In this document: positions 33,284-39,796 of the stretch, piece after piece | Numbering within the stretch: position 1 is the stretch's first letter | How the letters are laid out: each line of letters opens with the position of its first letter | Assembly (NCBI GenBank): GCA_031213475.1 | Contig: JARUPZ010000014.1 | Span: 868,001-932,000 of the forward strand | Length of the DNA stretch: 64,000 bases | Direction: 5' to 3' | Source of the DNA: Nereocystis luetkeana | Lineage: Eukaryota > Sar > Phaeophyceae > Laminariales > Laminariaceae | Translations under genes and position numbers: made by a program | The notes under the pieces: model-generated | What the model saw: the letters and a program-made list of their open reading frames with translations, nothing else | Told to the model about the DNA's origin: nothing | Databases searched by the model: none

Positions 33284-35960
33284 GTCGACCTTTAGCACTA
33301 AATCCAAGACAAAAAACTACCTGGTACTAATAATGCAATTTGTTTATGCGCTACTGCGCCTACTGCCATTTGCTTTTGTGCTGTTGCTGCCGTTGCTACT
33401 GCCGTTGGTGTTTACAGCCTGCGTTCGTTTCCCCAACAGTGTCTACCGCCGCTGCTGCTGTTGTTGTTTATGCTGCTGCTTCTTTTCCTGCTGCCGTAAC
33501 CCCGCGCGCCTATCGTCCCTAATGCTGATTTTACTGTGTACGCAGGCGTCGTTCGCGTTGTTGCTGTTGTACGCATCTTTGAGTCGGTGTCTGCCGCCGC
33601 TGCTGCTGCAGCTGTTGTCTATGTTGTTGTTGTCTGGGTTGTTGCTGTTCCCGCATGTTGTCGACCTTCAGCACTAAATACAAGACACAAATACATACCA
33701 AGTACTACAGTAATTTCGAGTTTTGTCTTGCACACTACAGCAGTACGTATAACCAAAAAAAAATAGCCATTTTTTTTTTCTTGATACGAACTCACACCGA
33801 GACAGGGGTATAGTACGCGTACTGCCATTTGTATATGCGCTGCTGCTGCCGTTGTTTTTGTTTTGCACACTATAACCAACTTTTTTTTCCGAACAGTTGC
33901 CGTTGTTGTTTGCAGCCTGCGTTTCTTTCCACTCCGAGACAGTTGTCTACCGCCGCTGCTGCTGTTGTTGACACGATAACAGACAGGCGTTGAGTACACT
34001 AACACGTTTCCATGTTTTATGCTGCTGCCGACTCTGCCGTCGCCGTCTCTGCCGCGAAAAAAGACGTAAGCGTTTGCCAACATCATTCATCGCATCCCAT
34101 TCCTATTTACCTTCAGTGCTTTCTGCCTGTACAGCGCACGCCAACGCGTATTTTCGAAACTGTTTTTCAAGGTGTTTTTGCCAAAATCAGGTTTATCTGG
34201 CCGCTTTTCCGCCAAAATCAGTTACATTCTGAAAACAAGTACAAAACACACCCCAGGAGCGCTGCTATTGTCCAGGCTGAAATCGTAACTGATTTTGGCT
34301 AGAAAAGGCCAACTTATACCAGTTTTTTTTCTACTCTCTCTAGCTTTCAACTGATTTTTGCCAACTTTGAACCAATCAGAGGGGCCACATATGTACACTG
34401 TTGTTTCTCTCCGTATGCGTCTGCCCTCCCTCGGTTGAAATTCTTCTGCATTTCGCAACGTATAAACTCTGTACTCGCACGTACACGTTGTACGTCAAAG
34501 TACGTTTTTACATAAATATGCATACATGAGTATGCTGGTTTCGCTTTTTTTCTTCTTTGGGATGTGCGACGTGCTTCCGTTATTGAATAGTTGTTGTGTC
34601 CTACTGCCGCTGCTTCGTTGTTTTCTATGTTCACAGCGGTCCATACATCACCATGGTCTTTATCTGCACCACCCCGCGTCGAGTTTGTCTCAGGTTTGGT
34701 ACGGCGAGATAATTTCATGCCGAGCTGGCAGTTCCGCGAGGACGGCCAAGAAGATTTAAGCTGTCAACGGTGGGGGTGCGCCAGATTAAATACTCTTCTT
34801 GGCGCCCCCGCCGTCGCAGAACAAACGAAGCCTATTCACAGTCACTCTCTGCAGGTCCAAGTGAAGCCCGTGGTATCTACACCCTAAAGAAAACTAAACG
34901 ACTTAGATTTTGGAGGCCATATATGGAACGCTTCTTTTTTTACCCGACTTTCATGGACAGAACACCGCTCGTGGCGCGCGTTTTTTACTTGGTTTTAGTA
35001 TACACCTGATTTTGGCTCAAACGGATCAGGTATAACTGATTTTGGCATTTGCCCTTTTCAAAGTCTTCGTCAACTAAACTCATACCAAGTAAAATGTTTG
35101 TATTCAACACGTCTTACATGTCTCCTTTGTGCTGTCGGTTTGTTGTCTATAATCTATGTTTGCAGGTCCGTAAGGATTGTGTCTACTGCAAAGGAACTAT
35201 CAAGGACAACGGCATCTTGGTCGGCCTGTGCAAGCCCCCCCTGCACTTCTCGGGCTCCAAGCACTCTAGGAAGCTCTTCATCGCCCACGACGAGCAAGTT
35301 CAGGGCGAACGCCACGCGAAGTTCAGCGAATGGGCTCGGGTGGAACTGGAGAAAAGCACCGCCAAGCGGGAAGGCTGTGTCGGTCGATCTCCTCGGTTCG
35401 GGCTCGGAATAGATCTTCGTACTTTAAGAGTCTGTTCTCGTGTCTATCATGATCTTCCGGTACAGCACTATACACAGTTGATCTGCCTTTGGTCTGCACC
35501 TGGCGTCCGAATATAGAGGTGTTCGCGGGCGTTTCCTTGCACCGTACGCCTGCGTCTATAATATTTCAATACTTTCAGCAAACATCCGTTTTGCGTGTAC
35601 TTGCAAGTCTGTGAGCGGGTACTTTGAGTTCAAGCGCGGGGAGCGGACTGGTTGACGTTTTTTCGGTGGGGGTTTCTTCACCTAAGAAGAGTGTCAGGTT
35701 TTGCATCGCCTCCATCACGCTAGTGCCTTGGCGAGTGCCAAGGTCTAACTGGCTTTTTTGCATCCTCTTTGGGTGCCGTGGACAACGAAAAATCCTGTTT
35801 TTTTCAATCTACCTTGGGTGTTCGCCAGGGTGCTGATTCCGTTGTTATTAGCGACATTCGCGTTTGCGAGGGAATTTTTGCTACTACTTACACCCGTCGC
35901 TTCGACTTCTTTGCGTTTGACGCCGGCCCCGGGCCCACTGCTACGCTTCGTTGAAGACAT
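11596..35960 (-). CDS. large nine-exon gene, cysteine-cluster protein (CxC/KDZ-associated-like), 3' end unresolved
   Basis: I joined minus-strand exons 35960-35892, 35748-35682, 30551-30052, 26501-26328, 25994-25738, 23702-23085, 21677-21413, 20098-19478 and 12813-11596. Every junction has GT and AG, and every phase matches (0,1,0,0,2,2,0,0), giving 1,263 codons with no stop. Cysteine pairs near residues 250 and 285 are followed by a Phe/Leu/Trp-rich block (about 295-335) and an aromatic block with DHPYDY (about 360-390). This order resembles, from memory, CxC cysteine-cluster proteins found with KDZ transposases and HMGXB3-like proteins. I see no transposase catalytic triad. The last third is Gly/Ser/Arg-rich and probably disordered. 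The function is unknown. It could be a domesticated or mobile-element protein. The stop codon lies beyond 11,596. Confidence 0.7.
13260..13349. mobile_element. piggyBac-like MITE family A, copy 2 (diverged)
   Basis: CCCTGTTAGGACTGCAGTCC at the left and GGACTGCAGCCCTAACAGGG at the right form the stem. The centre is diverged. Confidence 0.75.
13463..13550. mobile_element. piggyBac-like MITE family A, copy 3
   Basis: The stem TAGGACCGCAGTCCCGTTTT pairs with AAAACGGGACTGCGGTCCTA. TTAA follows the right end, consistent with a TTAA target. Confidence 0.8.
13560..14540. other. no gene recognised (intron 8 side)
   Basis: I see no shared repeat or exon-like segment in this stretch. On the large-gene model it lies inside the intron between exons 8 and 9. 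Confidence 0.4.
14548..14636. mobile_element. piggyBac-like MITE family A, copy 4
   Basis: CTGTTAGGACTGCAGCCCCG and AACGGGACTGCGGTCCTAAA form the inverted ends. Confidence 0.8.
14718..14822. mobile_element. piggyBac-like MITE family A, copy 5 (diverged, enlarged centre)
   Basis: CCCTTCTAGGACCGCGGCCC starts the copy and TTACCCTAAAAGG ends it. Both arms carry several changes and small insertions. Confidence 0.6.
15055..15105. repeat. (CGGT)n microsatellite
   Basis: About ten tetramers, one of them changed to CGGC. Confidence 0.9.
15110..16000. other. no gene recognised (intron 8)
   Basis: GC-rich short frames between 15,360 and 15,870 do not show a family motif or a pair of splice sites in phase with the gene. 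The rest is T-rich. Confidence 0.35.
16005..16190 (+). repeat. dispersed repeat R1, partial copy (3' part)
   Basis: This matches the last about 180 bp of the R1 copies at 17,215-17,392 and 39,797-39,975. Shared landmarks are ACTCGCCAGACACCTCACGG, GCTTCGCGCTTGGTGCAAGC and CCATGCATGAGA-type sequence. One extra base (GCGAATGTCTGCC) breaks the frame that the other copies keep. Confidence 0.75.
16411..16505. mobile_element. piggyBac-like MITE family A, copy 6
   Basis: CCCTTCTAGGCCTGCAGTCC and GGACTGCAGGCCTACAGCAG are the inverted arms. The right end has a small insertion before AAGGGGTT. Confidence 0.75.
16885..17392 (+). repeat. dispersed repeat R1, long copy
   Basis: About 510 bp shared in inverted orientation with 39,797-40,301 at roughly 90% identity by eye. 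It starts GGGTTGGCGTCGGTTGGAAA and ends in a C-run after CGAGTAC. An open frame of about 130 codons is aligned between the copies. The amino-acid changes are about as frequent as the base changes, so the frame looks incidental rather than selected. Confidence 0.8.
17390..18990. mobile_element. foldback element with about 600-bp inverted arms
   Basis: The left arm (about 17,393-18,008) and right arm (about 18,355-18,987) are inverted copies over their whole length. Shared landmarks are CCGGC-ATTTT-AGCCAAA, GGTGTCCGCAGCCCATGCCG, ATACCGGCTCCGCCGCGCAG, ACATGTTTATAGCTGTTTCT, ACATCGAAATATACAGAAAG, and a GGGT/ACCC run at the inner end. A loop of about 350 bp (18,008-18,355) is unique. A short frame (FGDVVGAIYRLRRAGGVK) is present in both arms. 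It sits in intron 8 of the large gene and directly abuts the end of an R1 repeat. Confidence 0.75.
19164..19253. mobile_element. piggyBac-like MITE family A, copy 7
   Basis: CTCTTAGAACCGCAGTCCCG and CGGGACTGCAGCCCTAACAG are the inverted arms. It lies about 220 bp past the exon 8 donor, inside intron 8. Confidence 0.8.
19478..20098 (-). CDS. exon 8 of the large minus-strand gene (residues 651-857)
   Basis: The acceptor CTCTAAAG precedes VKPILTVTDAPCLVSPIADK and the donor follows AISLFE (GAG then GTGAGC). The middle holds a Gln run (EQQQQQH), a long Thr/Asn tract and a second Gln run. Folded-looking segments are VDFRELLQLSAEDT and AARVCLAAERSLDSLHQLG. The Gln and Thr runs are coded by CAG/ACC-type triplet expansions visible as CTG and GGT runs on the plus strand. 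Length 621 nt, phase 0 at both ends. Confidence 0.8.
20100..20420. repeat. purine-rich microsatellite region (GGAAA)n
   Basis: Three GAAAGG-rich bursts (20,104-20,180, 20,261-20,280, 20,353-20,410) alternate with related segments containing TCTGTCAGAATCGGCTTC or CAGGAATCGGCTTCTTGACC. The whole looks like a threefold degenerate tandem duplication copied from the exon 8 acceptor area (GTCAGGATCGGTTTCACC). Confidence 0.6.
20755..20870. repeat. dispersed repeat D2, copy 2
   Basis: CAGGGCAGATAGATAGATAT...CGTGTTGCCGGGTGGGAGCC matches 2860-2965 in direct orientation. Confidence 0.6.
21413..21677 (-). CDS. exon 7 of the large minus-strand gene (residues 562-650)
   Basis: The acceptor (CGCCTCGAAAG) supplies the G that completes a Lys codon left open by exon 6. 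The exon reads FSTNESLVKCLKALWEESGG, then an Ala run, then AVVKGFFSPDGVVCGHLLVA, and the donor follows GLRHLQ (CAG then GTGAGC). The two cysteines and the FSPDG turn look like a conserved folded core. Length 265 nt, entering phase 2 and leaving phase 0. Confidence 0.8.
22728..22800. mobile_element. hairpin MITE family C, copy 2
   Basis: AGGGCCGGTTCGGTG at the left and AAACGGTCCTTACATTTCCA at the right form the family C stem. Confidence 0.5.
23085..23702 (-). CDS. exon 6 of the large minus-strand gene (residues 356-562)
   Basis: The acceptor CTCCCCGCTCAG completes an Arg codon. The exon opens with IGSDHFIGQLKDAYFAFEAL followed by TDHPYDYKSYLYGCYPELLS and VGDCTSRKL, the second half of the putative cysteine-cluster core. 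A poly-Glu run (coded by GAA/GAG, seen as CTT runs on the plus strand), a helical stretch VANDVAKNVATATLL and a Gly/Ala/Arg-rich linker follow. The exon ends ELQNIYRRCYEGGKGIS before GTGAGT. Length 618 nt, phase 2 at both ends. Confidence 0.82.
25025..25130. mobile_element. hairpin MITE family B, copy 3 (ATTAAATAGGACC type)
   Basis: CACGGGGGATCATATTAAAT start, TACTAACAATACTTGGTCCT centre and GGCCCCCCGTAACAG end. It lies in intron 5 of the large gene. Confidence 0.8.
25738..25994 (-). CDS. exon 5 of the large minus-strand gene (residues 271-356), second C-x2-C and core block
   Basis: The acceptor CTCTTTCTTGTGCAG precedes GADVRVVRLEYKVCAGCNLR. YLSDGVFNFDCSLLIELPVL, HRLREAVRDGDSVTAWWKGF and LLARQRDVRWLRRQPLLAER follow. 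The donor is CGGAGCG then GTGAGA. The order C-x2-C, then S/E-DGVFNF, then a long amphipathic stretch, is what I recall from CxC-type proteins beside KDZ transposases and from HMGXB3. The match is from memory and needs a profile search. Length 257 nt, entering phase 0 and leaving phase 2. Confidence 0.82.
25974..26143 (-). repeat. three tandem copies of an exon 5 acceptor segment
   Basis: The sequence read on the plus strand as CCACTCGCACATCCGC plus its pyrimidine tract occurs at 25,974-26,000 (the real acceptor, CAG), 26,042-26,071 (AG lost, reads CTG) and 26,117-26,143 (AG kept, TTTTTGCAG). The third could act as an alternative 3' splice site. Used in the exon 4 phase it meets a stop codon before exon 5. 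Confidence 0.65.
26328..26501 (-). CDS. exon 4 of the large minus-strand gene (residues 213-270), first C-x2-C
   Basis: The acceptor GAAGTTTCCGCAG precedes RLAMVQKLQAVYRLPVNPPS. The sequence continues FQRGTFGRSRIRVHEQTCTG and CGVPYTLGPDTDGTLVAQ, with the donor CAG then GTTTGC. The HEQTC-TGC-G segment is the first cysteine pair of the cluster. An alternative minus frame (upstream SRIELSGTERTAKSARKFF, after an acidic and Gly-rich low-complexity tract to about 26,880) runs into this exon in another phase. It could be an older exon extension broken by an indel. Length 174 nt, phase 0 at both ends. Confidence 0.75.
26590..26770. repeat. CTCCTCCC-rich low-complexity tract
   Basis: (CTC/CCT/TCC)n sequence gives Glu/Gly runs on the minus strand and Pro/Ser runs on the plus strand. 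Whether it is translated depends on the exon 4 alternative described above. Confidence 0.7.
26922..28110. repeat. satellite with 160-bp monomer and 321-bp higher-order dimer
   Basis: Monomers start at 26,922, 27,083, 27,243, 27,404 and 27,564 with AGTGTCGGGACTTGGTGTTG or AGTGGCGGGACTTAGTGTTG, spaced 161, 160, 161 and 160 bp. Alternate monomers are nearly identical (27,083-27,242 with 27,404-27,563), so a dimer has been duplicated. Flanking monomers up to about 28,110 are more diverged. From about 28,110 to 28,590 only the AACGTCAACGGTA sub-motif persists. A plus frame of 292 codons spans the array only because the monomer length keeps it open. Confidence 0.88.
28790..29080. repeat. C/T-rich low-complexity tract with (CCCT)n
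   Basis: Runs of CCCCC and TCCC plus a (CCCT)n array at about 29,041-29,075. No gene is seen. Confidence 0.7.
29471..29576. mobile_element. hairpin MITE family B, copy 4
   Basis: ATTACGGAGGACCTTAGTAA start and CTATGGTCCCCCGTAAAA end. It is in inverted orientation relative to copies 1-3 (GGACCAAATATTGTTGGTAA is read on the plus strand). Confidence 0.78.
29621..29699. mobile_element. hairpin MITE family C, copy 3
   Basis: CCACCCTGGGCGCCAACATAAGGACCG pairs in reverse with CGGTCCTTACATTTCGGGCCAGAGTGG, the clearest family C stem in the window (each arm interrupted by a few mismatches). Confidence 0.6.
29700..29895 (-). CDS. possible small exon or exon remnant
   Basis: After a weak acceptor (CTGCGCCGACAG at about 29,862) the minus strand reads VLREDPFLRRGEACRLQQQR and continues to a Cys-containing segment before the MITE at 29.7 kb. 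No good donor is visible and it would interrupt the exon 3 to exon 4 joint, which already closes in phase. I regard it as optional. Confidence 0.2.
30052..30551 (-). CDS. exon 3 of the large minus-strand gene (residues 46-212)
   Basis: The acceptor CATCGCGCGCAG supplies GA to finish the Gly codon opened by exon 2. A Lys/Glu/Asn-rich linker and a Pro run follow, then MCDHARVIAKAKGEQDKNAS, STEAFNTALAIFQERRPIGA and VERVPLLLQIGDSGWFAVWE. The donor is TGCAAG then GTAAGG. The first part is charged and flexible; from VYSSTEAF onward it looks folded. The internal Met at 30,438 could be an alternative start, because a TATAAATAAA stretch lies at 30,577-30,568. Length 500 nt, entering phase 1 and leaving phase 0. 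Confidence 0.7.
30568..30577 (-). promoter_or_regulatory. possible TATA-like element
   Basis: TATAAATAAA on the minus strand lies about 130 bp upstream of the in-frame Met at 30,438. It overlaps the intron just 5' of exon 3, so it would only matter for an alternative internal promoter. Confidence 0.15.
30620..30745. repeat. two AGC-triplet runs in a duplicated segment
   Basis: (AGC)n at about 30,621-30,642 and 30,719-30,740 are each followed by a GTGTCTG/GTGTGTCC-type sequence. They appear to be a local duplication of about 95 bp. Confidence 0.5.
31316..31404. mobile_element. piggyBac-like MITE family A, copy 8
   Basis: CCCTTTCAGGACTGCAGTCC and GGGACTGCGGTTTTAAAGGG are the arms. TTAA follows directly on the right. 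Confidence 0.82.
31697..31804. mobile_element. hairpin MITE family B, copy 5 (AGTTAACAGGACC type)
   Basis: TATTACGGGGGACCATAGTT and AACTATGGCCCCCCGTAATA are near-perfect inverted ends around TTTTTACTAACAATATTTGG. Confidence 0.88.
32025..32068. repeat. (GTT)n microsatellite
   Basis: About 13 perfect GTT triplets. Flanking sequence (CAGTCCGTGGTCGCAGGACA, then GGCTCCA--AACTCTGGAGTG) recurs at 50,500-50,600 beside a shorter GTT run, so the microsatellite belongs to a dispersed repeat. Confidence 0.85.
33001..33160 (+). CDS. exon candidate, cysteine-rich (putative zinc-binding) protein, antisense to intron 2 of the large gene
   Basis: The plus strand reads FGGKVDFATCDHDTCPGSGI and then ILKWPKDCELCARPIDVRTV, ending before a good donor (GGTGGCG then GTGAGT). 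The cysteine pattern C-x4-C-x13-C-x2-C suggests a metal-binding fold. A stop at 32,998 means the exon begins between 33,001 and about 33,025 (acceptor GGAGGCAAG). GC-rich third codon positions support translation. It leaves phase 1. The next plus-strand exon candidate (35,166) needs phase 0, so an intervening exon is missing or one of the two is a relic. No family is recognised. Confidence 0.5.
33175..33985. repeat. CTG/GTT-rich region with internal duplication
   Basis: The segment TACTGCCATTTG...GTCTACCGCCGCTGCTGCTG occurs at about 33,358-33,470 and again at 33,821-33,965. GTCGACCTT-AGCACTAAAT-CAAGACA occurs at 33,283 and 33,658. GTT and CTG triplet runs fill the rest (longest 33,244-33,282). 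Confidence 0.7.
34500..34925 (+). repeat. dispersed repeat R2, plus copy (carries a conserved gene end)
   Basis: About 425 bp match 49,655-50,085 in inverted orientation. Aligned landmarks are a pyrimidine tract with AG acceptor at 34,633, CACCCCGCGTCGAG, GCGCC...TCTTGGCGC (a small palindrome), CTCTGCAG then GTCCAAGTGAAGCCCGTGGT. Both copies then read V-x-V-x-PVV-x-TP and a stop codon after the last CAG. Shared splice signals and a shared short last exon suggest a duplicated gene end or a retro-element tail. Confidence 0.6.
35166..35400 (+). CDS. exon candidate, cysteine-containing protein, antisense to intron 2 of the large gene
   Basis: A strong acceptor (TATAATCTATGTTTGCAG) precedes VRKDCVYCKGTIKDNGILVG, LCKPPLHFSGSKHSRKLFIA, HDEQVQGERHAKFSEWARVE and LEKSTAKREG. 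Third positions are strongly G/C. C-x2-C plus later Cys and His residues suggest another small metal-binding fold. The donor is unclear: possible GT sites follow KREGC at about 35,378, and the frame stays open to 35,516. It may belong to one plus-strand gene with 33,001-33,160. No family is recognised. Confidence 0.5.
35682..35748 (-). CDS. exon 2 of the large minus-strand gene (residues 24-46)
   Basis: The acceptor TTGCAAAAAAGCCAG precedes LDLGTRQGTSVMEAMQNLTL, then FLG, with the donor TTCTTAG then GTGAAG. Length 67 nt, entering phase 0 and leaving phase 1, matching exon 3. Short exon; the assignment rests on phase and splice sites. Confidence 0.55.
35892..35960 (-). CDS. exon 1 of the large minus-strand gene (start Met, residues 1-23)
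   Basis: Reads MSSTKRSSGPGAGVKRKEVE then ATG and a canonical donor (GGT then GTAAGT). The context AAAAAATGTC and the Lys/Ser/Gly-rich basic start resemble the N-termini of nuclear proteins (possible KRKE-type localisation signal, inference). An upstream in-frame extension was not used because no acceptor is evident. Confidence 0.5.
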
Positions 35961-36432
35961 TTTTTCTTGGGGAATTTCTGTCGTAGTTGGTTTGGGCGTC
36001 CGCCAAAGGTTTCGTTCGTTGTCGAACCGTTAGGTGTCGCAGGACATGTGTCGACTGGCGCTGGGATTCGTTGAGCAAGTGCTTACTGTCGAAGTTGCAT
36101 ATCACGCTCATGTCGCCTTCATATCTCATAACAGCTGTAATACATAATTACTACCTGCTTTTTCGGTCATTAGAACTGCTCTCTTGCGTCACCCTCATCT
36201 GCATGTTCCACTCGTATTTTCCTTATACTCATACATACTCGGTTGTTAACAGGTACATTTGAGCTATTGCCCCAACTGCAGCACATACAACTGCAATTAT
36301 TGGTGGAATAGTTCAAACCAACCCACCAAATACGTATTTCGGCAAGAGTCTTCTTACACGCTACGCTCATACCACTCCGAAGGGAAAACTTGTAAGTATA
36401 TATATATTATATATATATATATGTTTGGTCAC

Positions 36433-36651
36433 CTCTTGTTGCAGCCCGAACGGGAGCACGTCATCACCCCGCCGTTGTCCACGACCGCTACCCGGAACAG
36501 GTTTGTCGACGAGCACACCGAGTAGGTGCACGAGTCGGGGGTGGAAGCCGCCGAGGGGAACTTGAAGACGTTCGTCTTTACCTTTCGGCGCTTCGCCTTT
36601 TCCGACCGCTCCAAAGGCCCGATCGGCACCGCCGAGTGTTGCCTTTTCCGC
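36433..36651 (-). CDS. exon candidate, cysteine-rich (SWIM/CxC-like) protein
   Basis: The acceptor GCGCGTATGCAG (at 36,652) and donor AACAAGAG then GTGACC bracket 219 nt. The frame reads RKRQHSAVPIGPLERSEKAK, RRKVKTNVFKFPSAASTPDS, CTYSVCSSTNLFRVAVVDNG and GVMTCSRSGCNKR. V-V-D-N-G-G-V-M-T-C-x4-C followed by a splice site is reminiscent of a SWIM-type or CxC zinc motif whose last ligands would be in the next exon. It lies upstream of the start Met of the large gene, so it belongs to a neighbouring gene or an alternative 5' part. Phase 1-base entry, leaving phase 2. Confidence 0.55.
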
Positions 36652-36750
36652 CTGCATACGCGCACAAACGGTGAGGCAAGAAAGGGGGTCATAAATTGGC
36701 ACACGAAGCGTGTACAGTATAAAACGTGTAAGCGTGGTGAGAGCTTATAA

Positions 36751-36949
36751 CCCTTGCAGGGTAGAAGCTGCAGTCCCGTTTTTGGAGACAAACCACTCAA
36801 GTTCTCAGTAGCTTGTCCCCAAAACGAGACTGCATTCCTCAACCCTAAACCCTTTGTATGAATAGGACTGCAGTCCCGGTTAGGGGACGAACCAGTCAAA
36901 TTCTAAGTAGTTTGTCCCCAAAAACGGGACTACATACAGTCCTAAAAGG
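36751..36949. mobile_element. two adjacent piggyBac-like MITE family A copies (9 and 10)
   Basis: 36,751-36,845 and about 36,860-36,949 each show the GCAGTCCCG-TT-GGGGAC and GTCCCCAAAA-CG-GACT arms. The second has an extra TACATA in its right arm. Confidence 0.75.
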
Positions 36950-37054
36950 ATTGAACTTCATGTTTACAGAAGTGGTCACTCTATAGTGCCGGCTGCCCGC
37001 GATGTATAGCGCCGGTGGAATCGCTTGTCACATGCCCTGGTAGACAGTGTGTAC

Positions 37055-37163
37055 TATTACGGGGGACCATAGTTAACAGGACCTATGGTACACATAAAAA
37101 CCTATACGTTTAACCATTTTTACTAACAATATTTGGTCCTGTTAACTATGGCCCCCCGTAATA
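37055..37163. mobile_element. hairpin MITE family B, copy 6
   Basis: TATTACGGGGGACCATAGTT and AACTATGGCCCCCCGTAATA ends with the ACAATATTTGGTCCTGTTAA centre. Confidence 0.88.
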
Positions 37164-37169
37164 GTGTGG

Positions 37170-38870
37170 CAGTGTGCGGAGTAGTGTCGGTTGCCGCTAT
37201 ACTGTCGGCACGGCATACCGGCACTATCGAGGATCGAAGGGAAAAAAAAAAAAAAAAACGTATGCGAAAAATACAAATCGGTACTCTCAGACTAATGCCC
37301 ATGGAAAAACGCGAAATCCAAAAGTTTTCTTTCCAAAATATTGTTTCCAAAGAACAGCGAAGACTATCCCCGTGTACCTCCGCAGTGGGAAAAAAGGGGG
37401 AAACTGTTTTCGAGTTATTCTTTCTTTTTTTTCCAACGGCTGCAGGCGGCGCGATTTGTTCTTTCTTGTTGCAAATTATCAACACGCTGGTAATAATCAG
37501 CTCGTGCGACGATAGACGTTCGATCTTTACATAGATTCAGCCCACGGCCAACCCGCTTGGTGTCGGGCAAGGCCAACGAGTGTAGATGACGGGCTCGAAG
37601 AAATCAGGTGGATCCATGGTCTAGGGGGCAAGAGCTTGCCGCCGGCGTCCTACGGTATCCTCCCAAACCTGAAAAAAAAGCCTAGCTTTTGCCATTCGAG
37701 ACGGATCGAGAATTTTGCCATCTGTTTTGTGCACACAAGCGGCCAATGATTGTTTTATCATACGTCTGGCCAGCGCCCGACACATGTCACCGGCCAATGT
37801 GTGAACACGGTGACCCTAGGGGGGGTCGGAGCCCCTAACGAGCGCACTACGTTCAGAATTCGTGGCGTAGTCGTGAGTCGTGGGTTTTGTCGATCGATGT
37901 CTGTCGAGGACTCGGAATCCCGCCGCTTCGAAGCAAACATCCGCCTGACTTTTTCTGGAGCCGATCCTGGAGCCGATCTTGGCCCAACATCGTCCCCCAG
38001 AATTGTTTTTTTCGGACTTTTTTCCAAAAGTTTGGAAGTTTGTTTTTTTCACTAAACGTGCCCAAAGGAAGCGTGTTCTATTTTTTTGTTGGCCGGTATC
38101 TTTGAAATTCAAACTTTGTATAGATACTTCGCATTCCCATTGGCATGGGTCATAATAGCCGTACCTCACTTTTTTCGAGATCCAAGACAATGGAGTGGGT
38201 AGACTAATAGTAGTACTATTCATGCATAAAACCGACTAGAAAAAAATATAAAACCCATCATGTTCTCAATATTCTTGCAGAAATCTCGACCAACTGTTTG
38301 TTTCGTCATTCTGACCTTTTTAGGGGTTTTGGTGTCGTATATATACCCTTTGTGTACGACAGATTTATCTTATTTCGTGCGACTATTAATAGTGATGCAT
38401 GGGTCTAGCGTGATAACTCGTTTTTAGTGTGTGTATATGTGCGACAAGCGACCTGTTTGGCAAGCGGTGCTAGCGAAAAAGATGCCTGCGAGAAGAGCTT
38501 GGAAAGCAAAAGGTCACCATCGAAAAAGAAAAGCGACGCCATGCGATGCGAGGTGGCCTGACAAGTATAAAGGATTATCCTAAATAAAACAATAACAGCA
38601 ACAACAAAACGTACGATGTTGACCAATCACCAAGGCAGGCAGCACCGGAAGGCCAGTTTTGTGAACACCTCATTTTCCTGGAAAGCAACGGGGGGGCTAA
38701 ATAGTCACCTATCTGAACTCTATGTCCATAATTGAGGTCTATATAAATACTGTAGACAGCGACAACGACATGCGTTGCCGTACTGCTCCCTAGGTGTCAC
38801 CTTAACACGCGCGTGTATGGCGATCGGGGTGGGGGTACTCTGTAGTCGGTAGGTGATACATGGGGTTAAC
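37170..38870. other. no gene recognised
   Basis: AT-rich DNA with A runs (37,240-37,258) and no shared repeat apart from its flanking MITEs. Some open frames around 37,750-38,110 lack splice logic or motifs. Confidence 0.4.
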
Positions 38871-38873
38871 CAA

Positions 38874-38965
38874 CCCTTTGAGGCAAAACATAAGTCCAGT
38901 TTTGGGGGCAATTTACTTGAAATTAGAGTGGTTTGTCCTCAAAGCGGGACTGAGTCCTAAAAGGG
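38874..38965. mobile_element. piggyBac-like MITE family A, copy 11
   Basis: CCCTTTGAGGCAAAACATAA at the diverged left end and CTGAGTCCTAAAAGGG at the right. TTAA follows on the right. Confidence 0.7.
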
Positions 38966-39142
38966 TTAAAATAAAGTCAGAGTTTGGTCGGGAGCAGCCA
39001 CAACCCGAACCGAAACAAGTAACAACCGAGGTTCCTAGTGTGATCTCCCGCTTTATGTCCCTCCGGGTACGAGCACAGGTATCGCCTGACCAAGGCTTGA
39101 AACCTCGCCTTTGTCGTGGCACCAACGTTGAACAGCCCTTAA

Positions 39143-39233
39143 CCCTTTTTAAAGAGCAGTCCCGTTTTGGGGACTAAGTCCCTCAAATTTCAAGTAGTTT
39201 GTCCCCAAAACGAGACTGCAGTCCTAAAAGGGG
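39143..39233. mobile_element. piggyBac-like MITE family A, copy 12
   Basis: TTAA immediately precedes CCCTTTTTAAAGAGCAGTCC. The right arm is GAGACTGCAGTCCTAAAAGG. Confidence 0.8.
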
Positions 39234-39796
39234 TATAAGAACCAGTGGGATTTAGAGCGTTGCGCTCGCCGCTGATCCCGATTTTCCTGTCCAATCGAAT
39301 TTTCTTGGCATGTCCCAAACCGCGAGAGGCTTGTGTTCATAGTGTCAGGACTTTTCTTGTGTGTGGTCCCATCTATACTTCTGTATACTGCCCCCCCGTG
39401 GCCTTCACACACGTAGATTGGTATATCTCAGCGGGCTCCAACAAAAGCGTGCGTCCGTCCTAACATACGTAAAGGGTGATACCAGACATACCCGTTTGGT
39501 CCATGCCAGGAATGGATGTATTGTCTCACGCCACTGCCACCTCATGAATCCAAGTAGACCGTAGCTGACGCAAGAAACCACGCCCGGTTACACGTATTTC
39601 GCGGCTTGCTTTTTATTGCATCACCGGGGGTGGTATCCTGTAGAAGGGCGGTATATTGGTAACCCTCAACCTAGACTAAACCTATAACGCTGGCATCTAT
39701 AACCTCGAGCCCCAAAAGACATACCAGGTACGGCAGTCAGTATGGGCCCTCCAACAAGAAACACCTAGTCTGGGCAAGCCTGAGATTCTTATTGGG

